From: Acidobacteriota bacterium
GTDB taxonomy: Bacteria; Aquificota; Aquificia; Aquificales; Aquificaceae
Direction: 5' to 3'
Length of the DNA stretch: 64,000 nucleotides
NCBI GenBank assembly: GCA_003696155.1
Contig: RFFP01000012.1
Location: forward strand, 36,018 to 100,017
Part shown: piece by piece, positions 40,869-49,673 of the stretch
Position numbering within the stretch: the first letter of the stretch is position 1
How the letters are laid out: each line of letters opens with the position of its first letter
Translations under genes and position numbers: made by a program
The notes under the pieces: model-generated
Told to the model about the DNA's origin: nothing
What the model saw: only the letters and a program-made list of their open reading frames with translations
Database searches by the model: none

Positions 40869-41418
40869 TTAGGTAAAACTCCTCTATTACAGAGTAAATC
40901 GGTCCTACAGAGGTTAGGGAGCTTTTGACAAGGCATATCCTATCTACCAGATCTTCACCAAAATAGGCGTTCTCATATTGATGAAGGAGGTCCTTTAGAA
41001 ACTTCTTGTCAAACTCCTTTATTCTGCATATGGTAACATGAGGATGAAAAGACTTTCCTTCATCCCTAATACCCACCTGCCTGTTTGCCCTCACCACTGC
41101 CCTCGCAAGCTCCCTAAGCTGTTGATGTCCCTCGGATACACCAATCCATAGAACCCTTGCTCTATCAAAGCTTGGAAAGACTCCCAACCCTCTGTACTTC
41201 ACTTTTATGGCTTTGAATTTTTGAGCTACCTCCTGCATGGCCTTTAGGATTTCTATCAAACCTTCCGGCTCCCTGTCACCTATGAACTGGAATGTCATAT
41301 GGAAGTTCTGAGGTTCCACCCATTTACCCTTTATAAACCTTTCGCTCTGCTTCTGTATCCTTTCCACACCCTCCTGAATTCTCTTTGTGGTAAAGAAGCC
41401 TACAAAAAGTCTAAGCAT
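40861..41418 (-). CDS. thpR: RNA 2',3'-cyclic phosphodiesterase (2H family)
   Basis: A 185-aa LigT/ThpR protein with the paired 2H motifs HMTF (about 40) and HVTI (about 127). These enzymes open 2',3'-cyclic phosphates on RNA; they were first described as archaeal and bacterial tRNA-half ligases, and the in vivo role is uncertain. Its ATG overlaps the last base of the ycbK-like gene. Confidence 0.9.
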   Translation of the reverse strand: MLRLFVGFFTTKRIQEGVERIQKQSERFIKGKWVEPQNFHMTFQFIGDREPEGLIEILKAMQEVAQKFKAIKVKYRGLGVFPSFDRARVLWIGVSEGHQQLRELARAVVRANRQVGIRDEGKSFHPHVTICRIKEFDKKFLKDLLHQYENAYFGEDLVDRICLVKSSLTSVGPIYSVIEEFYLNG

Positions 41419-41954
41419 TACCAGTACCTAAAGGGACCAGTGTCCAGATGCACAAAGCCAGATTTAGGATAGTATCCCACACCCCCAAACCTAAGGCTGA
41501 TGGCTAGGTCTCTCAGAGACTTTATCTCCATATCCGCTATCCTTATGTCTATTGCCCTTCCTAAGGTATGGTAGCTGTTCTTTGCCACACCACCCTTTGT
41601 TTTATGAAGGTAGTAGTTTGTCTCCGTTGACCTGTATCCTGATATGACGTAGATGTTATCCTTTTCTGCAAGCCTTGTTATCAGGTAGAGCATGTCAAGA
41701 AGCCTTAGGTCTATTGGATGGACATCACCGCTTCTATAGTCTCTAAGAAGGTAGTTTATCTCCCTTAGGGAGCTATGCAAATACTCACCGTCTACCCAAT
41801 AGGCTATCTTTAGACTCTCTCCCGTATTTACAGAGTACAGCTTTAAGATGCGTGCACCCTTTGAAAGTCCAAAAAGCTCAGACCCCCTAAGGAGGGAGGC
41901 TTTTCCAAGTAGGGTGAGAAGACCAAAAGTCCTTATAAAACTCCTCCTTGTCAT
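41418..41954 (-). CDS. YcbK-like Tat-exported M15/DUF882 peptidase
   Basis: A 178-aa protein with a twin-arginine signal (MTRRSFIRTFG) and a D,D-/L,D-carboxypeptidase-like fold. Zinc ligands: SYHTLGRAIDIR (His, Asp) and GFVHLDTG (His). DUF882 proteins such as YcbK (MepK) cut cross-links in peptidoglycan; in E. coli ycbK lies beside the L,D-transpeptidase gene ycbB, just as here (4-base overlap). Confidence 0.88.
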   Translation of the reverse strand: MTRRSFIRTFGLLTLLGKASLLRGSELFGLSKGARILKLYSVNTGESLKIAYWVDGEYLHSSLREINYLLRDYRSGDVHPIDLRLLDMLYLITRLAEKDNIYVISGYRSTETNYYLHKTKGGVAKNSYHTLGRAIDIRIADMEIKSLRDLAISLRFGGVGYYPKSGFVHLDTGPFRYW

Positions 41955-43456
41955 TTACGACCTCCAAAGAGAGACTGCCCTATAATTCTATCATACCCAT
42001 ATAGGTCTTCCCTAAAGTGGATAAGGCCCTCCCGACTAAAGGCTGTAAAGTAAAGCACGTAAATAGGGATCCTCCTTTCCAGCCTTATAGTTCGAGTTTC
42101 TTCCTTGCTTATCTCTTCCTCAAGCTTTCGATAGCTCCAACCGAGGATTTCCATGGCAAGCTGTTTAGCCTTTTCCACCCTTATACAGCCAGAGCTAAAG
42201 GCCCTTTTCTCCCTTTTAAAGAGGTATTTTTCTGGTGTGTCATGTAAGTATACGTCAAAGGGGTTTGGAAAGTTGAACCTTATCCTACCTAAGGCGTTCC
42301 ATGGGCCAGGCTCCTGAACCAAGGTGTAGGGAAAGTTATGCTCTCCCAAAGCCCGCCAGTTTATAGCATCGGGGCTTAACTCAACCCCTGCGTAGAAAAC
42401 TCTTATCCTCTTCTTCCTTAGGAAATCTACATTTTTCTTGACCTTTGGTAGTATATCCTTAACAGCTATAGCCTTAGGCACGTACCATCTTGGGTTAAGA
42501 GTCAGGCTCTCTACCCCACTGTAAAGCACGGGAGTGGGTCTAAAGTCTTCTATGTAATTCCTTCCAACTATGACCTTAGACTGGATTATCACCTTGTGGT
42601 CTTCCATAAGGAAGAGTTCAAAAGACGGTATGTTTACAATTATCCTTTTACCTGTATTCGCATTACGAAGCCATCGGTGCTTTTCCAAGTTTAGGTGTAT
42701 GGTATTTAGCCTCTCCTTTGGGCTTATGTTAAGCTCCTTAAGTGTAAGAGAATCTATATTGCCCTTTTCCTCAAGCCCGTGCCTTCTTTGGAACCTCTTG
42801 AGAGCAAGCTGCAACTCCTCATCAAAGACATCAGAAGGCTCGTAGCTTTGCAGGTCTCCAAGTAAAAAAAGCCTAAACCTGAGCTCGTCAACACAGGGGG
42901 ACTTATCTCCGAGCTTGAGAACTCCTTTTATCTTTAAGGGTTTCCATGGGTATTGGGAAAGCTCTGTGTAGAGCTTGGACTGCTCTATAAGAAACCAGTA
43001 CTCCTTGCTTTCGGGGCTCAGGACTTTTACCAGCTCTGTAAGCCTCCCTCCCTCTACTAAGTTTTTGAGCTTTTCCATCGGTAGATCCTTCTCTCTGGGC
43101 AAAGTCCATCCTTCAAAGACTTCTCTTGGATCAATTCTTCCGTGGTAGAGGTGATAAGAGAGTTTTATAAGGCGGTCTGTGAGGAGAAGCTCTTTAAGTA
43201 GAGGATCCACATCTTTTTCAACTGCATAGTCCTCCCTTTTTAGCCCATGGTGATGTAAGTCTCTGAGCAGTTCTTCAAAATCCTCTATTCTTAGAGCATC
43301 TTGGCAGGTCCAAAGGCACCTGTAGTTGAGGGCTTTGTAGAGGGCATGGGTCCTTTCAGGATCAGAGAGTTCACTTTTGTATACCTTTAGAGCTCTCTGT
43401 ATGCTCTCTGCGTGGGAAAGATTAAGGAGAAATAGGATAAAAAGAGCGACCGCCAT
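41951..43456 (-). CDS. L,D-transpeptidase, YcbB/LdtD type
   Basis: A 501-aa periplasmic protein with a signal peptide (1-16, ending SHA). A helical domain is followed by a peptidoglycan-binding repeat (about 182-242; FDEELQLALKRFQRRHGL) and the YkuD catalytic domain (about 270-440) with His405 (YLHDTPEKY) and the nucleophile Cys424 in SSGCIRVEKA. It makes 3-3 cross-links. First gene of the six-gene overlapping operon. Its start codon lies in a terminator-like hairpin (43448-43465), and a TATAAT begins right after the dnaK stop. Confidence 0.9.
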   Translation of the reverse strand: MAVALFILFLLNLSHAESIQRALKVYKSELSDPERTHALYKALNYRCLWTCQDALRIEDFEELLRDLHHHGLKREDYAVEKDVDPLLKELLLTDRLIKLSYHLYHGRIDPREVFEGWTLPREKDLPMEKLKNLVEGGRLTELVKVLSPESKEYWFLIEQSKLYTELSQYPWKPLKIKGVLKLGDKSPCVDELRFRLFLLGDLQSYEPSDVFDEELQLALKRFQRRHGLEEKGNIDSLTLKELNISPKERLNTIHLNLEKHRWLRNANTGKRIIVNIPSFELFLMEDHKVIIQSKVIVGRNYIEDFRPTPVLYSGVESLTLNPRWYVPKAIAVKDILPKVKKNVDFLRKKRIRVFYAGVELSPDAINWRALGEHNFPYTLVQEPGPWNALGRIRFNFPNPFDVYLHDTPEKYLFKREKRAFSSGCIRVEKAKQLAMEILGWSYRKLEEEISKEETRTIRLERRIPIYVLYFTAFSREGLIHFREDLYGYDRIIGQSLFGGRK

Positions 43457-43465
43457 AGGGCGGTC
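43448..43465 (-). terminator. Terminator-like hairpin covering the ldtD start codon
   Basis: On the minus strand GACCGCC, 4-base loop CTAT, GGCGGTC, then GCTCTTTTTATC: a perfect 7-bp GC-rich stem followed by a T-run. It lies 10 bases past the dnaK stop, so it may end dnaK transcription. It also contains the ldtD ATG (43454-43456) at the loop/stem border, so the same element could limit ldtD translation on read-through mRNA. Confidence 0.55.
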
Positions 43466-43468
43466 TTA

Positions 43469-43474
43469 ATTATA
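43469..43474 (-). promoter_or_regulatory. -10 element of ldtD
   Basis: TATAAT on the minus strand immediately after the dnaK TGA and 12 bases before the ldtD ATG. Transcripts starting about 7 bases later would begin inside the left arm of the hairpin and lose part of the stem. Confidence 0.45.
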
Positions 43475-45337
43475 TCACATGGGCTTTCCCTCTATGACAT
43501 CACCGCCGGCTTGCTGTTGTTGAGCTCCTTGGTATATGTAACCCCCTATCTTACTTGAAGCTTCTAGGACCTTTTCTATAGCGGGGCTCACCTCTTCCTT
43601 GCTTTGAGCGCTCGCAAGCACCTTCTTGGCGTCTTCTATAACCTTCTCCGTCTGGGATAAGAGGTCTGCTGGCAGTTTTTCGCGGTTTTCCTTTAGTACC
43701 TTTTCAAGGTTATATATGTACTGGTCAAGCTGATTTTTGGCTTCCACAAGCTCTCTTTTCTTCCTGTCTTCCTCCTCGTGAAGTTGGGCTTCTTTGACCA
43801 TCCTTTCAATATCCTCCTGGGTAAGACCGGAGGACGCTTGAACTCTTATGGACTGTTCCTTTCCAGTTCCCATGTCCTTGGCCGTTACGTGTAGTATACC
43901 GTCCACATCTATGTCAAAGCAGACCTCTATCTTGGGAACGCCCCTTGGTGCGGGCGGTATGCCCGTTAGGTAAAACTTGCCCAGGGACTTGTTGTCCTTT
44001 GCCATGGGCCTTTCTCCTTGGAGTACGTGAATCTCTACTTCTGTTTGGTAGTCGCTTGCGGTGGTAAAGGTCTCACACTTTTTGTAGGGTATGGGCGTGT
44101 TCCTCGGGATTAGGACGGTCATAACACCACCGTAGGTTTCCACGCCTAAGGAGAGAGGGGTAACGTCCACAAGGAGTATTTCTTTGACCTCTCCAGAAAG
44201 TACCCCTGCCTGAATGGCAGCGCCTACCGCGACCACCTCATCGGGGTTTACGCCCTTGTGCGGTTCTTTGCCAAAAAAGTCCTTAATCTTCTGCTGAACC
44301 AAAGGTATTCTCGTGGATCCACCCACCAGGACCACATCGTCTATTTCCTGAGGTCTGAGCTTAGCGTCTTCAAGAGCTCTCCTAACTATATCCATAGTCC
44401 TGTCCACTAGGTCCCTTATCATCTCCTCAAGCCTTGCTCTTGTGAGCTTCTTCTGAAGGTGGAGAGGCTGATTGGTGGATGGGTCTATGGTTATAAAGGG
44501 TAGGTTTATCTCCGTTTCAAGTTTAAAGGAGAGTTCCTTTTTCGCCTGTTCGCTGGCATCCTTGAGCCTTTGCAGAGCGGTACGGTCTTTCCTCAGGTCC
44601 ACACCCGTCTCTTTTTTAAACTCCTCTATAAGCCAGTCCATTATACGCTCGTCTATGTTGGCACCACCTAGGTGCGTATCCCCTGCGGTTGCCTTTACCT
44701 CTATAACACCCTCGCCACCCTCAAGTATGGAGACGTCAAAGGTACCACCACCGAAGTCGTAGACGAGTATCTTTACGTCGCTCTTCTTATCGAGACCATA
44801 TGCCAAAGCTGCTGCCGTGGGTTCGTTGAGAATCCTTAAGACCTCAAGCCCTGCAATCTTTCCCGCATCCTTCGTAGCCTGCCTCTGCCTCTCGTTAAAA
44901 TACGCCGGCACCGTTATGACCGCCTTGGTAACCTTTTCACCAAGATAGGCTTCTGCTGCCTCCTTCAACTTCTTGAGCACATGGGCACCCACCTCTTCGG
45001 GACGCACTAACCTGCCTGCGTTTGGTACATCAAAGGCCGCATCGCCCTTCTCATCCGCTGTCACCTTGTAGGAAACCTTCTTTGCTTCCTCTTTAACCTC
45101 TTCAAACTTCCTGCCTATAAACCTCTTGGACTCATACACGGTGTTTTCTGGGTCAAGAATGGCGCGTCTCTTGGCAGGCTCACCCACGAGTATATCCTTT
45201 TCTTTTGTCCAAGAAACCACAGAGGGAGTCAATCTAGAGCCTTCTTGATTAGCTATTACTACAGGCTCCTCACCTATAATTACCGCAACCACAGAGTTAG
45301 TAGTGCCAAGGTCAATACCTATTATCCTCTCTGCCAT
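43475..45337 (-). CDS. dnaK: Chaperone protein DnaK (Hsp70)
   Basis: A 620-aa Hsp70. The ATPase domain begins [15 protein letters not shown] and includes [14 protein letters not shown] and [15 protein letters not shown]; the linker is [12 protein letters not shown]; substrate-binding and helical lid domains follow, ending in a Gln-rich tail. No grpE or dnaJ next to it. It has a proper leader with AAGGAGGTAG before the ATG. Confidence 0.97.
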   Translation of the reverse strand: MAERIIGIDLGTTNSVVAVIIGEEPVVIANQEGSRLTPSVVSWTKEKDILVGEPAKRRAILDPENTVYESKRFIGRKFEEVKEEAKKVSYKVTADEKGDAAFDVPNAGRLVRPEEVGAHVLKKLKEAAEAYLGEKVTKAVITVPAYFNERQRQATKDAGKIAGLEVLRILNEPTAAALAYGLDKKSDVKILVYDFGGGTFDVSILEGGEGVIEVKATAGDTHLGGANIDERIMDWLIEEFKKETGVDLRKDRTALQRLKDASEQAKKELSFKLETEINLPFITIDPSTNQPLHLQKKLTRARLEEMIRDLVDRTMDIVRRALEDAKLRPQEIDDVVLVGGSTRIPLVQQKIKDFFGKEPHKGVNPDEVVAVGAAIQAGVLSGEVKEILLVDVTPLSLGVETYGGVMTVLIPRNTPIPYKKCETFTTASDYQTEVEIHVLQGERPMAKDNKSLGKFYLTGIPPAPRGVPKIEVCFDIDVDGILHVTAKDMGTGKEQSIRVQASSGLTQEDIERMVKEAQLHEEEDRKKRELVEAKNQLDQYIYNLEKVLKENREKLPADLLSQTEKVIEDAKKVLASAQSKEEVSPAIEKVLEASSKIGGYIYQGAQQQQAGGDVIEGKPM

Positions 45338-45369
45338 TTTCTACCTCCTTACAGGAATATCTTACTTAA

Positions 45370-45399
45370 ATGATATAGTTTTTAGTAAATCTTTGTCAA
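45370..45399 (-). promoter_or_regulatory. dnaK promoter
   Basis: Minus-strand TTGACA (45394-45399) with TATATC (16-base spacer) or TATCAT (18-base spacer). No CIRCE repeat is seen between promoter and ATG, so HrcA control is not supported by sequence. Confidence 0.55.
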
Positions 45400-45487
45400 G
45401 TTTTTTATGTGAAGTGTTTTTAAATGCTGTAAGGAATGTATTCTGGGGTTTGTTGGTTATGAAGGCAAGGGAAAGGGTTCTGGCTTG

Positions 45488-46660
45488 TTACCTAAGGTAT
45501 TTAAGTATGGTAATGCCCTTCTGCTCTGCTATAATGTTCATAAGGGCTTCGTAGGCCAATTTATAGCGTGTATACTCCATTATGCTCTCTGCCAGATCAG
45601 CGTCTTCAATATCAGACTTTTGCCTGTTAAGGTTATCCGAGAGGCTCTCTTGAACAGGCTGAAGGTTTTTCACCTGGGACAGGGCACTGCCAACCTGGGA
45701 CCTTTTCAAAGATACCCTTTCAAAGGCTCTTTGGAGCAGGATAAGGTCAGAATCGTCGGTATAGAACCCGCTTGTTAACTTATCCCCTACCCTCTTTATT
45801 GCCTGAAGCACATTAGGCTTATAAAAGTCCTGTTGTCCTGTGTTAAAATCCCCACCACTTGCATCGGATACTGTTATATCATCATCTATTCTAGTTGGCG
45901 CAATAACTAAGGAGTATGAACCGTCGGGATTCTGTCCAACTTCGGCGTGCATTATATCAGAGTAGTTGGAGTTAATGGTATTTACAAGGTCTGTTAGGGT
46001 CTGTGTCGTGGAGTAGTTAAGGCTTATGTTGGTCGAGCCAACTGTTATACTTAGAGTGCCGCTGTTCGTAAAGTTGCTGTCAGGACTTGTAAAGCTAGCC
46101 TCAGAAATAGCAACGTTTAGCTCAAAGGTTTTCTCGCCGTTCAGAAAAACCTTAGCCTTGTAGTTGTCCGTAAGCCATACCTCAAAGTCTTCCACGGATG
46201 CTATGTATTCTAGTGTGTTTTCATCAAAGGCCTTTTTTGTGAGGCTGGCACCACCAAAAAGGTAGTTTTGACCAAGCTTTTCATTAACTCTATCAAGCAG
46301 GTATCTCAGGGAGGAAGTAAAAACTTCCCCCACTGCCCTTAGCTGTTCCTCCTGTAGTATTTGATTCTTTGCCTGGATTGCTTTGGTATACAGCAACCTT
46401 AATGTATCCTCTATCTTACCCAAGTTGAATTCTACATAGCTTAAGGCTGTATCTGCGAAGAGTCTGTTTTTGGAATGCTGGGAAAGCTGAGCTATATCCT
46501 TTTTGAGATTAAGCACATCGTATGTTGCTGCGGGCTCGTCGGATATACTCCTGTACTTTCTACCCGTTGATATTTCTAAAGTTTTGTCTAAAAGTCCCTC
46601 TTTTATCCTTGCTTCCTGTTCCTGTAGTATGGAAAAAAGTAGATTGTCAGGCACTTTCAT
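45488..46660 (-). CDS. flgL: Flagellar hook-filament junction protein FlgL (HAP3)
   Basis: A 390-aa flagellin-like protein. The N-terminal helix region has LLDKTLEISTGRKYRSISDEP and the C-terminal region SDIEDADLAESIMEYTRYKL, with LAYEALMNIIAEQKGITIL at the end, as in FlgL and flagellins. The middle (about 150-280) is a variable domain. It joins hook to filament with FlgK, encoded just upstream (10-base gap). Shine-Dalgarno GGAGGGGG present. Confidence 0.92.
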   Translation of the reverse strand: MKVPDNLLFSILQEQEARIKEGLLDKTLEISTGRKYRSISDEPAATYDVLNLKKDIAQLSQHSKNRLFADTALSYVEFNLGKIEDTLRLLYTKAIQAKNQILQEEQLRAVGEVFTSSLRYLLDRVNEKLGQNYLFGGASLTKKAFDENTLEYIASVEDFEVWLTDNYKAKVFLNGEKTFELNVAISEASFTSPDSNFTNSGTLSITVGSTNISLNYSTTQTLTDLVNTINSNYSDIMHAEVGQNPDGSYSLVIAPTRIDDDITVSDASGGDFNTGQQDFYKPNVLQAIKRVGDKLTSGFYTDDSDLILLQRAFERVSLKRSQVGSALSQVKNLQPVQESLSDNLNRQKSDIEDADLAESIMEYTRYKLAYEALMNIIAEQKGITILKYLR

Positions 46661-46670
46661 AATCCCCCTC

Positions 46671-48242
46671 CTATACCATGTTTAGCGTCGCCTTAAGCAT
46701 CTCGTCCAACCTGTTGACTACCATAGCTATAGCCTCATAGCTCCTTTGAAGCTTCATGAGTTCAATGAACTCCTCATCTATGGAGACTCCCTGCAGCTCT
46801 TGCACCTTTGCATCAATTGATTTAAGCAGTGAGCTTTCTATTTCATGCTTCTTTTTAAGGTCCCACTGCCTGGAGGCCAAGTGGTTCACTAGGTTAGCAT
46901 ACAAAGACTTTGCGCCATCCCACCATCCTCTTGAGAAATCATTAAACTCATCGGCTTTTTCATATTCGAGGTTTTGAATATAGGTGTTTAGATTTGGGTT
47001 CAGGTCTATATCGTTTATACCAGTTCCCACAAACAAGGGCTCAGACCTATGAATAAGACCGTTGCTATCCTCTATGGTGTAGTTAGGGTTTTGGGGATTA
47101 ATAAGCATGGTATGGGTACCGTCCGGATTGTTAACAAGGTTTGCTGTGAAGTACTGATTTATTGCTGGGTCTGTATTAATGGCGGTTATGATGTTATTCA
47201 GGCTGTCAGTGGATGTGTAATTCAAGGTTAGTGTGGAGTTGCCGATGTTAAAAGTTATAATCCCAGAAAGACCAAGGGGTGCATTTGGGTCATTTACATT
47301 TCTAAACCAGTACCAGCTGTTCGTTGTCTGAGCATTCAATGGAAGTTTTACTTCACTTATAAGCTTTCTTGCCAATCCTTCCAGCTGACTTGTGTAATTC
47401 CGAAGGTCCGATGAAAATTCCAAAAGCCCCCTTATCCTCCCACCCTCTATAAGGTTTGTAATGTCTACATCCGCATTATCCTTTGATACCCAATAAATCT
47501 TATTAGAACCACCATCGTACCTTAGGTTCCAGCTGTAGCGTTCTTCTACAAGGACAAATCCCTTACTTGTTTCTACTCTTACCCTGCCAATTTCATCCTC
47601 TTGTACGTTTATGTTTATATAGTCTGATAGTTCTCTTAGATACTTGTCCCTTTCATCAAGTAGGTTCTTATAGTCCTTCCCTCTTGCGTAAGTTTGGGCA
47701 TGGGCTATGAGTATTTCCTGGTTTATATTTGCTATCTTCTTTGTAAGGTTGTTAACCCTGTCTACGTATTGCCTCATGTCGTAGTCTATACTATCTAGAG
47801 CCCTATCCAAGTCCCTTCTCCTGTCTTTTAAGTACGAAAGTAGGCTTCTTGCTGAATTTTTAAGTTCACCTTTTGCCCCCTCGTTGGTTGGTTCTTTCAT
47901 AAGGTTCTGATAGCTACTGAAAAACATGCTTATGTACTCACTCCCACCTAGTCCTTGGGTAAACTCCTGAAAGAGGTCTTCAATGCGTGAGTTTCCCCTC
48001 ATGGTAGTGTCAAGAGCGGAAACGAGGGAAAGCTTTTGATTTCTCAGGGACATGTAGTAAAAACTCTGAGCTCTCCTTATGTCCTCTAAGACTATGCCCG
48101 CCGGTGCAAAGCTGTTTATTACAGGCTCCTCTTGAGCATAGTCTGGATTGTTTGCATTGAGGACGTTCTTGTTTCTAATATCCATGGACTTTCTAAAAAT
48201 TTCAAGACCCTGAGCGACTATGCCAAAGGTTGCGCCAAACAT
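46671..48242 (-). CDS. flgK: Flagellar hook-associated protein FlgK (HAP1)
   Basis: A 523-aa protein. The N-terminus (GLEIFRKSMDIRNKNVLNAN then NPDYAQE) and the C-terminus (SIDEEFIELMKLQRSYEAIA) are the HAP1 signatures. The middle domain has STLTLNYTSTDSLNNIITAI-type repeats that also occur in the FlgL here (LSINYSTTQTLTDLVNTIN-like), suggesting a shared domain. AAGGGGG precedes the ATG. Confidence 0.92.
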   Translation of the reverse strand: MFGATFGIVAQGLEIFRKSMDIRNKNVLNANNPDYAQEEPVINSFAPAGIVLEDIRRAQSFYYMSLRNQKLSLVSALDTTMRGNSRIEDLFQEFTQGLGGSEYISMFFSSYQNLMKEPTNEGAKGELKNSARSLLSYLKDRRRDLDRALDSIDYDMRQYVDRVNNLTKKIANINQEILIAHAQTYARGKDYKNLLDERDKYLRELSDYININVQEDEIGRVRVETSKGFVLVEERYSWNLRYDGGSNKIYWVSKDNADVDITNLIEGGRIRGLLEFSSDLRNYTSQLEGLARKLISEVKLPLNAQTTNSWYWFRNVNDPNAPLGLSGIITFNIGNSTLTLNYTSTDSLNNIITAINTDPAINQYFTANLVNNPDGTHTMLINPQNPNYTIEDSNGLIHRSEPLFVGTGINDIDLNPNLNTYIQNLEYEKADEFNDFSRGWWDGAKSLYANLVNHLASRQWDLKKKHEIESSLLKSIDAKVQELQGVSIDEEFIELMKLQRSYEAIAMVVNRLDEMLKATLNMV

Positions 48243-48282
48243 TTAAACCCCCTTTTATATAATCGGCTATCTTACAAACTTT

Positions 48283-49254
48283 TCAAGAGTCAAAGAGAAG
48301 TTTTGTAAACTTCTCAGCCTCCACACCTTTTACGTTAAGATACGGAATCAACTCTTCCTTGGAATAGGGTAGGCCTATTAGCATCCTATCCAGCTGACCA
48401 AAACCTCTAAGGTAGGCTATTTTCCCATCGGCAACCACAAGCTGGAACTCCAACCCATCGTGGTACACATTCCTTACGTATACGCCCTCCCTTATCTTTA
48501 TGAAGGGGTGCCTTCTGGGGGTTTCTTCCCTTATGCTCTCTTCTGAGGTCATCTCCTCCTTTAGCTTCTGGGCAAGCTCAAAGGCGTCCTCTGGCAACTG
48601 TGCCATACCCTCTAAGGGTAGCTCCTTGGAAAAGGATTCAAAAAGGACATGGGCAACCTCTTCAAACTCATGGGCAGTCCCGATTTCCCTCTCGAGCCAT
48701 CCTATGTTTTCCCATAGGCTTTTTTTCAACAGCTCTCTGAAGCTTTCCTTCGGCACCTTGAGTACCTCTGCCATGAGTTCCGGCTCAAACTTCAAAAGTA
48801 TATTGCCCACAAAGACAAAGTTTCTACCTATATCCCCCGCACCCTGCCCGCTTATCTTCCTTCTGGCAGCCTTTACCACAAGGTCGTTAATAGGCTTGTA
48901 TTCAACCTCTAAGCCCAGTCTCCTGTACGCTTCTATGACAGGCTTGGAAAGCTTTCTATAAGCATCTTCAACCTTAAAGGGTACCAAATTCTTTGGTAGT
49001 ATAAGCTGATAGAAGACCTGCCCAGGAGCGAGGAGTACCGCCCCGCCTCCTATACGCCTCCTTATAACTCCAATTCCGAGCTCTTTACACTTCTCCAAAT
49101 CTATGAGCTCTTCAGCGTTGTCAAAGTATCCAAGGCTTACGTATTTATCCTTTGGTTCGCAAAGTATAAGCCCCGTATGTCCAAGCTCCGCCATCGCATG
49201 GAAAAGGGTTGTAGAGAGCATGTTATCCAGTTTTCCAGCCATGTAGACCTTCAT
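48283..49254 (-). CDS. Lipoate-protein ligase A-like protein
   Basis: A 323-aa LplA/BPL-fold protein. Ligase motifs IRRRIGGGAVLL (RR-GGG) and RRKISGQGAGD (KxSGQ) are present, as needed to bind lipoyl-AMP. The C-terminal 100 residues differ from E. coli LplA. It could attach lipoate to GcvH or to lipoate-binding proteins of the sulfur-oxidising Hdr-like pathway known in Aquificaceae, but no such gene is in the window. Divergent from atpC across 17 bases. Confidence 0.8.
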   Translation of the reverse strand: MKVYMAGKLDNMLSTTLFHAMAELGHTGLILCEPKDKYVSLGYFDNAEELIDLEKCKELGIGVIRRRIGGGAVLLAPGQVFYQLILPKNLVPFKVEDAYRKLSKPVIEAYRRLGLEVEYKPINDLVVKAARRKISGQGAGDIGRNFVFVGNILLKFEPELMAEVLKVPKESFRELLKKSLWENIGWLEREIGTAHEFEEVAHVLFESFSKELPLEGMAQLPEDAFELAQKLKEEMTSEESIREETPRRHPFIKIREGVYVRNVYHDGLEFQLVVADGKIAYLRGFGQLDRMLIGLPYSKEELIPYLNVKGVEAEKFTKLLFDS

Positions 49255-49271
49255 GCTATAATTTTAAAGCC
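49255..49271. promoter_or_regulatory. 17-base divergent promoter between lplA-like gene and atpC
   Basis: Plus-strand TATAAT (49257-49262), 9 bases before the atpC ATG; minus-strand TAAAAT (49261-49266), 6 bases before the lplA-like ATG. The two -10 elements overlap by two bases, so the two polymerases would exclude each other. No Shine-Dalgarno. Confidence 0.5.
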
Positions 49272-49673
49272 ATGATAAAGGTAGAAATAGTTACACCACA
49301 GGGCCTTCACTTTTCTAAAGAGGTAAACTCGGTAAACATACCAACGGCAGAGGGTGAGATTGGTGTCCTTGAAAAGCACATGTACCTTATGACCATGCTA
49401 AAGCCAGGGCTCGTTTACTTTGATGGGAAGCAGGATAGCGGTATAGCGGTAACCTATGGCTTCGTGGATGTTACCCCCGAAAAGGTCATAATCCTTGCAG
49501 AGGAGGCATACAACATAGGTGATATAGACCCAGGTAAAGAGAAGGAGCTCTTTGACCAGGCGATGAAAAAGCTCGCAACTGCCCAGACGATGGAGGAGAT
49601 AGAGGAGCTTGAGAGGGCAAAGGAAAGGGCAAGGACCCTTCTAGAGCTTGTAGAGAGGCTTGGAAGAGTTTAG
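49272..49673 (+). CDS. atpC: ATP synthase F1 epsilon subunit
   Basis: A 133-aa epsilon subunit: N-terminal beta sandwich (PTAEGEIGVLEKHMYLMTML, KPG) and C-terminal helical hairpin (about 90-133). Part of the rotor stalk of F-type ATP synthase. No other atp gene is present, so it is detached from the usual operon. Overlaps the next gene by 14 bases. Confidence 0.94.
   Translation: MIKVEIVTPQGLHFSKEVNSVNIPTAEGEIGVLEKHMYLMTMLKPGLVYFDGKQDSGIAVTYGFVDVTPEKVIILAEEAYNIGDIDPGKEKELFDQAMKKLATAQTMEEIEELERAKERARTLLELVERLGRV

Noticed and set aside
45338..45487. CIRCE/HrcA operator or small RNA upstream of dnaK
   Set aside because: No TTAGCACTC-type inverted repeat and no stable structured RNA; only a plain promoter is seen.
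48500..48961. 153-residue plus-strand open frame inside the lplA-like gene
   Set aside because: Antisense to a well-supported ligase gene; no ribosome site and no recognisable domain.
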